The translations under genes and the position numbers were made by a program. DNA of 64,000 nt from DATKZH01 sp964475955. GTDB taxonomy: Bacteria; Planctomycetota; Planctomycetia; Pirellulales; Thermoguttaceae. Of this stretch, positions 16,586-25,666 are shown one piece after another. Under the pieces are notes generated by a model, which was not told the origin of the DNA, made no database searches, and worked only from the letters and a program-made list of their open reading frames with translations. Positions within the stretch are counted from its first letter, which is position 1; every line of letters starts with the position of its first letter. The stretch spans positions 1-64,000 of the forward strand of contig CAYYZY010000006.1 in the NCBI GenBank assembly GCA_964475955.1, read 5' to 3'.

Positions 16586-18820
16586 ATGAACCGTTGCCGC
16601 TCGTCCGTCCGAACGCCCCTCCGTGGGGCTTTCCTGTCGCTGCTGTTCGCCGCCGTGGCCGCCGTGGCCGCCGTGGCCGCCGTGGCCGCCGTGGCCGCGG
16701 CCGAAGCGCCCCGCGTGCTCGAGCCGGGGAAGCTGCCCGACGACCGGCGCCTCGGCGACCTGGTAACGCTCGACGGCTACTTCCCCTTCGACGTGCCCCC
16801 CACGCCCGAGGCGTGGGCCGAGCGGAGCGAGCGCGTGCGGCGCCAGGTGCTCGTGGCCACGGGGCTCTGGCCCATGCCGACCAAAACGCCGGCCGAGGCC
16901 GTCGTTCACGGCAAGATCGACCGCGGCGAGTACACCGTCGAGAAGGTCTTCCTCCAGAGCTTCCCCGGCCACTTCGTCACCGGCAACCTCTACCGACCCA
17001 AGGGGCGAACCGGCCCCGGGCCCGGCGTGCTCTGCCCCCACGGCCACTGGAAGAACGGGCGGTTCTACCGGGCCGACGACAAGAATTTCGAGCGCCAGTT
17101 GAAGGCCGGGGCCGAGAAGTACGACCCCAGCGGCCGTTACCCGCTCCAGGCCCGTTGCGTCCAGCTCGCGCGCATGGGATGCACGGTCTTCCACTACGAC
17201 ATGGTCGGCTACGCCGACAGCGGCCAGCTCGCGCACCGTCCGGGGCTGCGCGAGGCGATGTGCACGCCGGAGAACTGGGGGTATTTTAGCCCCCAGGCGG
17301 AATTGCGGGTGCAGCACATGATGGGGCTTCAGACGTACAACTCGATTCGGGCGCTCGACTGGTTCCGCGAGCTGCCGGAAGTCGACCCCGAGCGGATCGC
17401 CGTCACCGGGGCGAGCGGCGGCGGCACGCAGACGTTCATCCTCTGCGCGGTCGACCCGCGCCCCGCGGTGGCCTTCCCCGCCGTGATGGTCTCCACGGCC
17501 ATGCAGGGCGGATGCACCTGCGAGAACGCCTGCTACCTGCGCGTCGGAAGCGGCAACGTCGAGATCGCCGCGCTGATCGCCCCGCGCCCGCTGGGTATGT
17601 CGGCCGCCAACGACTGGACCCGGGAGATCCTGACCAAGGGCCTCCCCGAGCTGGAGCGGCTCTACGCCATGCTCGGCGTGGGCGACCGGGTGACGGCCCA
17701 GCACTTCGACTTCCCGCACAACTACAACTACCGGTCGCGGCGGATGATGTACCACTGGCTCAACGAGCACCTCGCCCTGGGCCGAGAGGAGCCGATCGTC
17801 GAGGAGGATTTCGAGCCGATCCCGGTCGAGCAGCTCAGCGTGTGGGACGACGCCCACCCCGAGCCGCCCGGCGGCGACGACTACGAGCGGTCGCTTCTGC
17901 GCTGGATCACCGAGGACTCCGAGGAGCAGATGGCCGCGCTGGTGCCCGACGACGCCGACTCGCTCGCCCGGTACCGCGAGGTCGTCGGCGGCGCGGTCGA
18001 CGTGATGATCGGCCGCGGCCTGCCCGAAGCCGGAGCCGTCGAGCTGGACGGCCGGCCCAAGCAGGAGCGGGACGATTACGTGATGGTTCGCGCCCTGGTG
18101 CGCTACCCGGCCCGGGGCGAAGAGGTGCCGGTCGTCGCCCTCGGCCCCAAGCCGCAGCCCTGGAACAAGCAGGTCGCCATATGGGTCGATCCATCGGGCA
18201 AGGCCGCGCTTTTCGACGAGGGGGGCGCGCCCGCACCGGGCGTGCGCAAGCTGCTGGCCGCCGGCATGGGCGTGGTGGGCGTCGACCTGTTCGGGCAGAA
18301 CGAGTTCACGGCCGACGGCCGCCCCATCGCCCACGCCCGGCTCGACCCCAACGAGAGGCGGCACGGCTACGCCGGCTACACCTTCGGGTATAATCACCCG
18401 GTGTTCTCGAAGCGCGTGCACGACCTCCTCTCGCTCGTGGCGTTGGCGCGGAGCGTTCGCCCCGTGGAGAAGGTTTACCTCGTGGGCCTCAACGGCGCGG
18501 GGCACTGGGTCGCCGCGGCCCGGGCGCAGGCGGGGGAGGCGGTGGACCGGGCGGTCGTCGACACGGGCGGCTTCCGCTTCGCCGGCCTGACCGACTTCAC
18601 CGACCCCGACTTCCTCCCCGGCGGGGCCAAGTACCTCGACCTGCCCGGCATCCTGGCCCTTTCCGCCCCGGGCGAGTTGTGGCTGGCCGGCGAGGGGGCC
18701 GAGGCCCCGCCGGTCGTGGTCGCGGCGTACGCGGCGGCCGGCCGCCCGGAGAAGTGCACGGTCTTCGACGGCGAGGCCGCGGCGCGCGAGGCGGCCGCCC
18801 TGGAGTGGCTGGCCCGGTAG
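16586..18820 (+). CDS. Secreted alpha/beta hydrolase, acetyl-xylan-esterase-like, 744 aa
   Basis: The ATG at 16586 follows GGGAG. The signal peptide contains five VAA units encoded by a 9-bp tandem repeat. The first catalytic-type half has alpha/beta-hydrolase landmarks: VFHYDMVGYADSGQ, then the nucleophile elbow VTGASGGGTQTFIL (Ser in GASGG), and a late HFDFPHNYN segment that may supply the His. This resembles the acetyl xylan esterase/dienelactone hydrolase-like enzymes of planctomycetes. The second half (from about residue 430) is a further domain with a hydrolase-like core (VYLVGLNGAGHWVAAARAQ) and may be a degenerate second hydrolase. Predicted to deacylate polysaccharides outside the cytoplasm; the substrate is unknown. 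Confidence 0.8.
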   Translation: MNRCRSSVRTPLRGAFLSLLFAAVAAVAAVAAVAAVAAAEAPRVLEPGKLPDDRRLGDLVTLDGYFPFDVPPTPEAWAERSERVRRQVLVATGLWPMPTKTPAEAVVHGKIDRGEYTVEKVFLQSFPGHFVTGNLYRPKGRTGPGPGVLCPHGHWKNGRFYRADDKNFERQLKAGAEKYDPSGRYPLQARCVQLARMGCTVFHYDMVGYADSGQLAHRPGLREAMCTPENWGYFSPQAELRVQHMMGLQTYNSIRALDWFRELPEVDPERIAVTGASGGGTQTFILCAVDPRPAVAFPAVMVSTAMQGGCTCENACYLRVGSGNVEIAALIAPRPLGMSAANDWTREILTKGLPELERLYAMLGVGDRVTAQHFDFPHNYNYRSRRMMYHWLNEHLALGREEPIVEEDFEPIPVEQLSVWDDAHPEPPGGDDYERSLLRWITEDSEEQMAALVPDDADSLARYREVVGGAVDVMIGRGLPEAGAVELDGRPKQERDDYVMVRALVRYPARGEEVPVVALGPKPQPWNKQVAIWVDPSGKAALFDEGGAPAPGVRKLLAAGMGVVGVDLFGQNEFTADGRPIAHARLDPNERRHGYAGYTFGYNHPVFSKRVHDLLSLVALARSVRPVEKVYLVGLNGAGHWVAAARAQAGEAVDRAVVDTGGFRFAGLTDFTDPDFLPGGAKYLDLPGILALSAPGELWLAGEGAEAPPVVVAAYAAAGRPEKCTVFDGEAAAREAAALEWLAR
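16652..16696 (+). repeat. 9-bp tandem repeat GCCGTGGCC x5 in a signal peptide
   Basis: Five perfect units of GCCGTGGCC encode repeated Ala-Val-Ala in the hydrophobic core of the esterase signal peptide. The unit length preserves the frame, so copy-number change would lengthen or shorten the core without disrupting the gene. Confidence 0.9.
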
Positions 18821-19131
18821 GGCCTTTCCTCATCGGGTGCGCGCACCGTGCGCCCGCTTCTGTAGGACGGAATGGTATTCCGTCTTACGTGATGACGAAA
18901 TGCCGCTGCATCTCACCTGGTTGTAGGACGGAATGGTATTCCGTCCTGCTTGCCTGGTCGGTCGTAGGACGGAATGCCGTTCCGTCTTACGTGATGGCGG
19001 AACGTCATTCCGTCCTACTGGGCTGCAAGAGGGCGTGCGGTGAATCGGCCGTGCCGGTATAATCCCCCGTGAGGCCGGCCGGCACGGCGGGTCGGCCGAC
19101 TTCCCATCGAACCGACCAGGGGCGCGATCGC
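18821..19131. other. Spacer filled by four TAGGACGGAATG palindromes
   Basis: A 311-bp spacer dominated by palindromic repeats (listed separately). A perfect TATAAT lies at 19058-19063, 69 bp before the flavodoxin-like gene, without a good -35 box. No gene was seen. Confidence 0.6.
18862..19018. repeat. Cluster of four TAGGACGGAATG palindromes
   Basis: Four near-perfect palindromes, each about 26 bp, built from the half-site TAGGACGGAATG and its complement (18862-18888, 18923-18948, 18964-18990, 18993-19018). A fifth copy is at 49381-49405. Spacing is irregular. Confidence 0.9.
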
Positions 19132-19412
19132 ATGGCCGTCCAAGTCCTCGGCGTCAGCGGGAGCCCGGTCCCCGAGAGCAACACGGATCGGGTGGTGCAG
19201 TACATCCTCCGGCAGACCGGCCTGGAGACGGCGTTTTTGAAGCTGAGCGAGTTGGACCTGGAGCCGTGCCGGGCGTGCCTGGGATGCGTGCGCGAGAACC
19301 GGTGCGTGCTCCGCGACGACGGCCGGCGCCTCGCCGAACTGTTCCACGAGGCCCCCGCGTTCGTGCTCGGGTCCTTCACCCCATACAGCAGCCTCGACGC
19401 CCGGTCCAAACG
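19132..19412 (+). pseudogene. Flavodoxin-family NAD(P)H oxidoreductase, truncated at 3' end
   Basis: Start MAVQVLGVSGSPVPESNTD has the FMN-phosphate-binding loop of flavodoxin-like NADPH-dependent FMN reductases. LEPCRACLGCVRENRCVL gives the conserved Cys pair seen in iron-sulfur flavoproteins and their relatives, and LGSFTPYSSLDARSK matches the next family block. Homology stops there: from about 19412 the frame reads antisense to the neighbouring AEC transporter. About 90 residues remain of an expected 180-200. The open frame continues to 19632, but that tail is an artefact of the junction. Either a real rearrangement or an assembly joint is responsible. Confidence 0.75.
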
Positions 19413-19979
19413 CGGGGTAAGGTGCAGCAGGTTGCACGCCACGGCCGCCACCACGGCAACGCTGGGCGGGTTGATCATTTGGCGCCATACGCGGCGGTCG
19501 AGCGTGCCGCTTATGACCGCCACGCCGATCGTCCACAGGGCCAGCCCGACGCCCACGTTGTGCACGAAGAGCACGCCCAGGGCGTCGTCGCGAAACAGCA
19601 CCCGAACCAGCGGCAACGGCAGGAACCCGTAGTTGTACGTCCCCACGGCCAGCGCGAACGTGCGCCGTTGGACGCCGCCGCGCAGCCCCGTCACGCCGCC
19701 CCCCAGCCGCGCCACCAGCATCGCCACGCCCAGGCCCAGAACCAGCGAGCCGAAGCCCACCGCGGGCGCGAGCAGGAGGTTGCCCGGCTGGTCGAGCGCC
19801 CGGTTGTCGGCCACCACGGTGAAGATCAGGCACGGAAGAAGCAGGTCGATGCCCACCTTCAGCAGGCTGCGGTCGGCCTCTCCGGTCAAAAGCCCCATCC
19901 GCCGCGCCCCCGCGCCCGTTCCGATCACGGCAAACACCGACGCGGTCGCACCCAGGATGATCAGCCAGTGTTGGTTCAT
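19410..19979 (-). pseudogene. Auxin-efflux-carrier (AEC) family transporter, truncated at 3' end
   Basis: Integral-membrane permease of the AEC/BART superfamily. The recognisable part begins MNQHWLIILGATASVFAVIG and contains the AEC-typical LLLPCLIFTVVADN helix with the conserved Pro. Further helices follow (GFGSLVLGLGVAMLVARLGG, FALAVGTYNYGFLPLPLVRV, NVGVGLALWTIGVAVISG). After NPPSVAVVAAVACNLLHLTP the frame runs into sequence antisense to the flavodoxin gene. About 190 of the usual 300-320 residues survive, so the C-terminal five-helix bundle is missing. Non-functional if the joint is genuine. The open frame formally extends to 19005. Confidence 0.8.
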
Positions 19980-19988
19980 CCGAGCCGT

Positions 19989-21368
19989 TCACACCTCCAG
20001 CCGCGACTTCCCTTTCGCCAGGTCGAAGCAGACGATCACGCCGTCCTCGGTCCGCGTCCACCTGCCCGAGGTCAGCTTGAGCCGATCGGCCACTTCCTCC
20101 AGCGGCTGCGGTCGGCCGGCGGCGACGAGCTTCGGTACCGCGTCGCCCCGGGCGGGAACGGAGAGCGTGAAGCGCGGGCTGGCGAACGGGGCCTCGAGCG
20201 CGATCGTGCCGCCGAAGCGCTCGATCCGCGTCAGCTCCTTGGCGGCCCAGTACCGGGCGATTTCGCTCAGCTTCATCCAGACGAGGTGGTCGTACCGGGC
20301 GTGCAGCCGGCGCACCACTTCCTTGAAGACGTCGAAGCCCAGCTCCTCGCCGCCGTAGTAGATGCCCGGCCAATGGCACACCATGATCGCCGGTTCGCCC
20401 CGCTCGATCACCTCGACCATGCGCCCGCCCTGGAGGTCCTCGGTGAGGAAGCGGTCGACGGAGCCGGGCGTCATTCCGTCCCAACCGCCGAACCAGTCGC
20501 CCGTGCAGCCGATGATCGACACGACGCACTTCGGGTCGGGCCCGCCGAGTCCCGAGGCGTACTCGACGCGGGGGGCCACGCTGCGATCGTCGGTGTAGAG
20601 GTGGCGGAAGTAGTGCGGGATTTCGGCCCGGAACACGTCGCGGCACGACTGGAGCGTCGCCTGGGCCAGCTCGGCGAGCACGCGGTTGCCGAACCCGCCC
20701 GGCGTGGTGATCCCCTCGCACGGCAGGTCTACGTTTTTCAGGATCCGCAAAGCGTAGCTCATGTAGTCGGCCAGTTGGTCGACCGATTTTCCGTCGGTCC
20801 ACCGCCAGTTCTCCATGAAGGCGGCGGTCCGCTCCTCGTAGGGCCTGCCCGTCTTCGTGTCGATCACCCAGGTGTGGCTGACCATTTCGGGGTGGACGTC
20901 CCAGTCGGGCATCAGGAGCGTGCGCACCAACTCGAGGCTTTCGAGAAGCTCCCGGTGCGACCAGCCGGGCAGGTCGCGGTCCAACCAGCCGACGCAGGCC
21001 GGATAGGGCACCACGCTGTACTTCCCCTTCACCCCGTGCTCGCGGCACCACTCGCCGAAGCGGCGCACGAACGCATCGGGAATCTCGCGCGGCGTGTCGC
21101 GCCACGGCTTCCGGTACGCGTCGCGCTCGGGCCACACCTCGGCGAACTGCGGCATGCAGAAATGCCCCATGTTCACCAGGCAGGTCGAGTCGTCGATGAT
21201 CATCGACACCGGCACGCGCGCCTGCGGGTTGAGCACGCGCACCGCTTCGTCTCGCGGGGGCCGCTCGCCCGCGATCTGCCCGAGCGCGTCGGCCGTCGGG
21301 CCGATCCCCGCGGCGGCGATCCCCGCCGCCCCCGCCTTGAGAAAATCGCGTCGTGAACCGCACCACAT
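19989..21368 (-). CDS. Tat-exported protein, polysaccharide-deacetylase-like, 459 aa
   Basis: The ATG at 21368 is preceded by AAAGGA and opens with a twin-arginine signal (GSRRDFLKAGAAGIAAAG). The mature protein resembles planctomycete proteins of the NodB-like deacetylase fold: an early VSMIIDDST strand with an Asp pair, HPEMVSHTW in the middle, and VCHWPGIYYGG later, which could provide metal ligands. Catalytic residues cannot be assigned with certainty. The gene ends 9 bp upstream of the AEC start on the same strand, so it may have been in an operon with that transporter. Confidence 0.6.
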   Translation of the reverse strand: MWCGSRRDFLKAGAAGIAAAGIGPTADALGQIAGERPPRDEAVRVLNPQARVPVSMIIDDSTCLVNMGHFCMPQFAEVWPERDAYRKPWRDTPREIPDAFVRRFGEWCREHGVKGKYSVVPYPACVGWLDRDLPGWSHRELLESLELVRTLLMPDWDVHPEMVSHTWVIDTKTGRPYEERTAAFMENWRWTDGKSVDQLADYMSYALRILKNVDLPCEGITTPGGFGNRVLAELAQATLQSCRDVFRAEIPHYFRHLYTDDRSVAPRVEYASGLGGPDPKCVVSIIGCTGDWFGGWDGMTPGSVDRFLTEDLQGGRMVEVIERGEPAIMVCHWPGIYYGGEELGFDVFKEVVRRLHARYDHLVWMKLSEIARYWAAKELTRIERFGGTIALEAPFASPRFTLSVPARGDAVPKLVAAGRPQPLEEVADRLKLTSGRWTRTEDGVIVCFDLAKGKSRLEV

Positions 21369-21595
21369 GGCCAGGGTCCTTTCGATCGAGGTTCGAGCGG
21401 GTCGAGCAAAGGGGTCGGGTCTCATCTCCGCCCGGCGGGGGCCGCTCCGCGCCATGCCCCACGACGAAAAGGAGACCCGGCCGCTGTTTCCGCGCACCGG
21501 CAGGCGGCTCGACGATCCATCGCAATGGACTGCACGTCCCTGAAGAAGCTACGGACCATGTTCTCGCCACCGACGCGTGGATGCAAGCCCGCACG

Positions 21596-22549
21596 CTACG
21601 CCAGCCCCGCCAAGCGCGAAGTGGCCGCGTAGTCGCCGACGGCCGTGGTCGCCCCTTTGACCGTGACGCAGAGGGCGCCGCAGGCGGCGGCGAGGCGGCC
21701 GGCTCGGTCGATGGGGAGGCCCTTGAGGAGACCGACCAGCAGGCCGGCGTAGAAGCAGTCGCCGGCGCCGGTGGTGTCGACGACCGGGCCCGGCGGCGCG
21801 ACGGCGTCGACCTCCACGTACTCGCCCGGCGCGGGGCTCAGCAGGGCGCCGTGCTCGCCCAGCTTCACGCCCAACAGGCCCTCGGCCCCGCAATCGCGGT
21901 AGGCCGCGAGGATTGCCCGGGGGTCGCGGCGGCCCGTCTGGTGGACGGCCTCGGCGTGGCTGGGGACGTAGACGTCGAGGTGCGGGAGGATGCGGTCCAA
22001 CGGCTGCATGCGCCCGCCGTCGCCGGCCGTGTCCAGCGCCGTGCGGCAGCCGCGCCGGCGAATCTCCGCAAACACCTCGGGCAGGTGCTCATCCAGGTGC
22101 GGGAGCAAGGAGTAGTAGCCGACCAGCGCCATCCGGCTTTGGGCGAAAAGGCCCAGGTGGTCGAGCATCGTCCGGCGGTCGAACCGCTCGGTCGCCCCCG
22201 GGCAGAAGGCGAAGCTGCGGTGGCCGGCGGCGTCGATCAGCACGACGGCCGCGGTCGTGGGGGCATCCGGCTGGGCGACGATCCGGCTCGCGTCGATCCC
22301 TTCGTCGGCCAGGCGCGCGCGGATCATCGCGCCCCAAGCATCCTCCCCCACGCGGCCCACGGCGGCCACCTTCATGCCCAGCCGCCTCATGGCGATGCCC
22401 GAGTTGCAGACGATGCCGCCGGTGGCCGGCTCGATGGGGTCGACCTCGGTGAGCGTGCCGACGCCCGGGGGAGCGTCGAGCCGGACCGGCCGGACCGGCA
22501 CGTCGGCCACGCAGGAACCGCACACGACGCAGTCGATCGCCTTCGGCAT
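21596..22549 (-). CDS. PfkB-family carbohydrate kinase, 317 aa
   Basis: Phosphorylates a sugar or sugar derivative with ATP; the substrate is not evident. The start at 22549 (MPKAIDCVVCGSCVADV) gives the standard length. Signature 1 is represented by ATGGIVCNSGIAMRRLG with the Gly-rich substrate loop, followed by VGRVGEDAWG. Signature 2 is DTTGAGDCFYAGLLVGLL, including the catalytic Asp in GAGD. No clear ribosome site precedes the start. Neighbouring genes do not reveal a pathway; it stands between the deacetylase-like gene and the site-2 protease, all on the minus strand. Confidence 0.9.
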   Translation of the reverse strand: MPKAIDCVVCGSCVADVPVRPVRLDAPPGVGTLTEVDPIEPATGGIVCNSGIAMRRLGMKVAAVGRVGEDAWGAMIRARLADEGIDASRIVAQPDAPTTAAVVLIDAAGHRSFAFCPGATERFDRRTMLDHLGLFAQSRMALVGYYSLLPHLDEHLPEVFAEIRRRGCRTALDTAGDGGRMQPLDRILPHLDVYVPSHAEAVHQTGRRDPRAILAAYRDCGAEGLLGVKLGEHGALLSPAPGEYVEVDAVAPPGPVVDTTGAGDCFYAGLLVGLLKGLPIDRAGRLAAACGALCVTVKGATTAVGDYAATSRLAGLA

Positions 22550-22696
22550 GATGCTCAGCGGGCTGGCGGAGCGTGTGGCACGTCTCCGCGCGGAACGAAA
22601 GACCTGTTTGGGCCGGTTCGCCACGCCCTTCGTGCCGCAAGGCGGGCCACCCCTCCGACCGGCTGCTTGCTGCGGCGTCGCCTGCCGGCCGTGCTC

Positions 22697-23920
22697 TCAA
22701 GGCGGGGCCGGGCCGGCGGGGCCATCGGGGAGCACGATGGGCGTGGCGGGGATTTCGCGCGCCGCGGCGGGGTCGACGGCGGCCGCTTCGCGAGGCACCC
22801 GCGCCTTGCGAAGCGCCGACTGGATCGTCATCCATTCCCCTACGTGTTCCAGGGTGACGATGCCCACGAGCTGGCCGTCGCGTACCACGGGCAGCGTGGA
22901 ACCTTCGCCCTCACGTATCTGCTGGAACGTGCCGTCGAGCATCTCGCCCTCGGCGACCGCCTGAAAATCGCGGCGCATCACGTCGCCGACCGGCGTGTCG
23001 TGTCTTCCCTGGGCCACGGCGGCCAACAGATCGCGCCGCGAAAGCATACCCACCAGCCGCGTTCCCTCCGTCACCGGGAAGTCCTGCTGGTGCCCGGCCA
23101 ATAGCTCCTGCACCGCGGCCGAGAGGGGCTCGTCGGGCGTCACGGTGCGAAACCGGGTGACCATGGCCGCGCCGGTGGGCACGCCCCGCATCATCGACCG
23201 GACGCGCACCATGTGCGATTCCTGCTCCGCCCCGAAAAAAATGAAAAGCGCGATGAGCAGCCACAAGGGATTCGCATGGAACAGTCCCAGGAAGCCGAGC
23301 AGAACCAGCACGCCGAACAGGACGGCCAAAGTCTGGCCGATGTTGGCCGCGATCCGTGTCGCCCGAACGTAGTCCAGCCGCGTCGCCAGCAGGGCCCGGA
23401 GCACGCGCCCGCCGTCCATGGGAAACGCGGGCACGAGGTTGAACACGGCCAGGAAGACGTTCATCACGATGATCGGCAACAGGAAGCTGCTGCCGGCCAG
23501 GAACGACTTGGAGAGCATTTCCAGGTCGGCAAGCTCGGCCGCCCCGAACCACAACACGGTCACCGGAATCAGGATCGCCACGATCAACAGGTTGACCGCC
23601 GGGCCGGCCAAGGCCACCAGCAGCTCTTCGACCGGGTTCTCCGGCATGCGCTCCAGCCGGGCCACCCCGCCGATGGGGAGCAGCGTGATGTCGCGGGTCT
23701 GCACGCCGAAACGCCGGGCCATCAGCGCGTGGCCCAGCTCGTGGAGCACCACGCAGCCAAAGACGGCCGCCACCAGCAGCAGCCCGTACGCCACGCGCGC
23801 GACACTGCCGCCCTCCGACGTATAGAGCAGGTGGACGAAGTAGACGATCAGGAGCAGGAACGTCCAGTGGACGTAGACCCCGATCCCCGCCAGGCGGCCC
23901 AGCTTCCAAGACCATTTCAT
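22697..23920 (-). CDS. Site-2-protease-family zinc metalloprotease with CBS pair, 407 aa
   Basis: Intramembrane protease of the S2P/M50B class (SpoIVFB/Rip3-like). The HELGH zinc motif occupies residues 60-64 inside a hydrophobic helix, and the second motif, with the third ligand Asp, is FNLVPAFPMDGGRVLRALLA. About six helices are visible up to residue 220. The C-terminal 150 residues form two CBS domains (TPDEPLSAAVQELLAGHQQD, TRLVGMLSRRDLL; VGIVTLEHVGEW), which typically bind adenine nucleotides and regulate activity. It probably cleaves a membrane-tethered regulator; the target is unknown. A perfect -10 box lies 55 bp upstream. Confidence 0.92.
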   Translation of the reverse strand: MKWSWKLGRLAGIGVYVHWTFLLLIVYFVHLLYTSEGGSVARVAYGLLLVAAVFGCVVLHELGHALMARRFGVQTRDITLLPIGGVARLERMPENPVEELLVALAGPAVNLLIVAILIPVTVLWFGAAELADLEMLSKSFLAGSSFLLPIIVMNVFLAVFNLVPAFPMDGGRVLRALLATRLDYVRATRIAANIGQTLAVLFGVLVLLGFLGLFHANPLWLLIALFIFFGAEQESHMVRVRSMMRGVPTGAAMVTRFRTVTPDEPLSAAVQELLAGHQQDFPVTEGTRLVGMLSRRDLLAAVAQGRHDTPVGDVMRRDFQAVAEGEMLDGTFQQIREGEGSTLPVVRDGQLVGIVTLEHVGEWMTIQSALRKARVPREAAAVDPAAAREIPATPIVLPDGPAGPAPP

Positions 23921-23974
23921 GCGCGAGATTTCCCTCTTTCCCCCGAATTGGGGAGGCAAGTGCGGCTCACCCCA

Positions 23975-23980
23975 ATTATA
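23975..23980 (-). promoter_or_regulatory. TATAAT -10 box for the site-2 protease
   Basis: A perfect TATAAT on the minus strand, 55 bp upstream of the start codon. No convincing -35 box lies 16-18 bp further upstream. Confidence 0.4.
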
Positions 23981-24115
23981 GGCCGGCGAGACGGATTTGA
24001 CTTGCCCGGAAATGCAGCCGAAGGACGCGAGTTAACAGAGCGGGCGTCCGCAAGCTACCCCCGCCGGGGGAGAGGCCAACGAACGCCCGGTTCTCAGCCG
24101 CCAGAAAACGCTATC

Positions 24116-25666
24116 TCACCGCGCCCCCGCGGTGACCATCTCGAAATCGTCGGTGCGGAACGGGGAAGCGGGCAGGCCCGCCTGGTTGAACAGGTTGGGC
24201 TCGGCCGTGTCGGTCCAGCCGAAGCGGACGGCCACGGGCTTTTCCACCTGGTCGCTGTGCACGACGACCGCGTCGCCGTCGATCTCGGCTTCGGCCGGCA
24301 CGCACTGGCCGTCCTCGCCGGCGATGGTGAAGTGCGTGAGCGGCCCGTCCTCGGCCACCAACCCGCCGTCGACGTGCTGGAAGCGGATGCGAATCTTGTC
24401 CCCTTCGACGGCCATCGACTCGTACAGCGGCCCGCTGTAGACCACGTCCCGGCCGTGAGTTTTTGCCAGCGCCCAAAGGGCCAAGCGGCGGCCGACCTCC
24501 TGCTTGTTCTTCGGGTGGATGTCCCTGATGTTTCCGACGTCGGTCGTCACGGCCATGCCCGTGTTGGGCAGATCGAGGGCCAAAACCTGGGCCTCCCACG
24601 TCTCGGGCAGGCAGCGCGGGTCGCGCTCGCCGTAATCGAACGGGGCCAACTGCACGAACAGGAAGGGAAAATCACCCTGGCCCCACTTGTCGCGCCAGTT
24701 GGTGATCATCGCGGGGAAGAGCGTGCGGTACTGCTCCGCCCGGATCGAATTCGACTCGCCCTGGTACCAAATCGCCCCGCGAATCGCCAAGGGAATCACG
24801 GGCGCGATCATGCCGTTGTACAGGCTGGCCGGGCGGTGCGGCGAGTGGGCCGGATTGCCGGGCGCGCGCGGCTTGCGCGGCGCCGGCTTGCCTTCCGCCT
24901 TGGCCTTGGCGGCGGCCTCCTTCCACGCGGCCACGGCCTTCTCGTAATTCCGGCGGGCCGCGTCGGCGTCGAAGTTGGCGACCATCTCGTTCCACCGGGC
25001 GACCGTGGGGGCCAGCTCGGGTACGTCCTTCTGCGCGTCGAGGCTCGTCCACGCCTCGGCCGGCGTGCCGCCCCACGACGTATTGATCAGGCCCACCGGC
25101 ACCTCCAGCTCCTCGTGCAGCTTGCGCCCGAAAAAGTAGGCTACCGCCGAGAAGCCGGGCACCGTCTCCGGCGTGCAGGCCGTCCAGGAGCCTTCGCAGT
25201 CGTCCTGCGGCGCGTCGGCCGTTTTTCGGGCGACGGTGAACAGCCGCATCTTCGGGTACTTCGCCGCGGCGATCTCCTGTTCGGCGTTATTGGAATTGGA
25301 GACCGTCCACTGCATGTTCGACTGCCCGGAGCAGACCCAGACCTCGCCGACGAGCACGTCGTTGAGCGTGATCGTGTTTTCCCCCTGGACGATCACTTGG
25401 TGCGGCCCGCCCGGCTCCATCGGGCCGAGTTCCACCTTCCACTTCCCCTTCTCACAGGCGGTGGCCGTGGCCTTGCACGTGCCCAGGGTGACGGTGACCC
25501 TCTCGCCGGGATCGGCCCAGCCCCAGATCGGCGTCGACGTGCCCTGCTGCAACACCATGTGGTCGCCGAGCACGCTGGGCAGCCGCACGTCGGCCCGGGC
25601 CGAAACGGCCGCCAGCACAGCACCAACCGCCACCAACACGACCGACCAGATCTTCGCGCGCTTCAT
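24116..25666 (-). CDS. Secreted sialate O-acetylesterase-like SGNH hydrolase, 516 aa
   Basis: Family of 9-O-acetylsialic acid esterases, widely used on acetylated glycans. Signal peptide MKRAKIWSVVLVAVGAVLAA ends near SARA. DVRLPSVLGDHMVLQQG is the usual opening of the mature enzyme. Block I, VCSGQSNMQWTVSNSNN, carries the catalytic Ser, and IWYQGESNS is the second conserved block. A late EWGGTPAE-like segment (TSWGGTPAEAW) is also typical. Ends with a beta-rich domain. The C-terminal Asp-x-x-His block is represented by TTDVGNIRDIHPKNKQEVG. Monocistronic by position; long spacers lie on the upstream side. Confidence 0.92.
   Translation of the reverse strand: MKRAKIWSVVLVAVGAVLAAVSARADVRLPSVLGDHMVLQQGTSTPIWGWADPGERVTVTLGTCKATATACEKGKWKVELGPMEPGGPHQVIVQGENTITLNDVLVGEVWVCSGQSNMQWTVSNSNNAEQEIAAAKYPKMRLFTVARKTADAPQDDCEGSWTACTPETVPGFSAVAYFFGRKLHEELEVPVGLINTSWGGTPAEAWTSLDAQKDVPELAPTVARWNEMVANFDADAARRNYEKAVAAWKEAAAKAKAEGKPAPRKPRAPGNPAHSPHRPASLYNGMIAPVIPLAIRGAIWYQGESNSIRAEQYRTLFPAMITNWRDKWGQGDFPFLFVQLAPFDYGERDPRCLPETWEAQVLALDLPNTGMAVTTDVGNIRDIHPKNKQEVGRRLALWALAKTHGRDVVYSGPLYESMAVEGDKIRIRFQHVDGGLVAEDGPLTHFTIAGEDGQCVPAEAEIDGDAVVVHSDQVEKPVAVRFGWTDTAEPNLFNQAGLPASPFRTDDFEMVTAGAR

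Noticed and set aside
15506..18505. Single 999-codon minus-strand gene
   Set aside because: Only the last 255 codons (from 16273) look coding; the rest is antisense to the secreted esterase.
18862..19018. CRISPR array candidate (four palindromes)
   Set aside because: Repeats are full palindromes with irregular gaps of 2 to 34 bp and no cas genes nearby.
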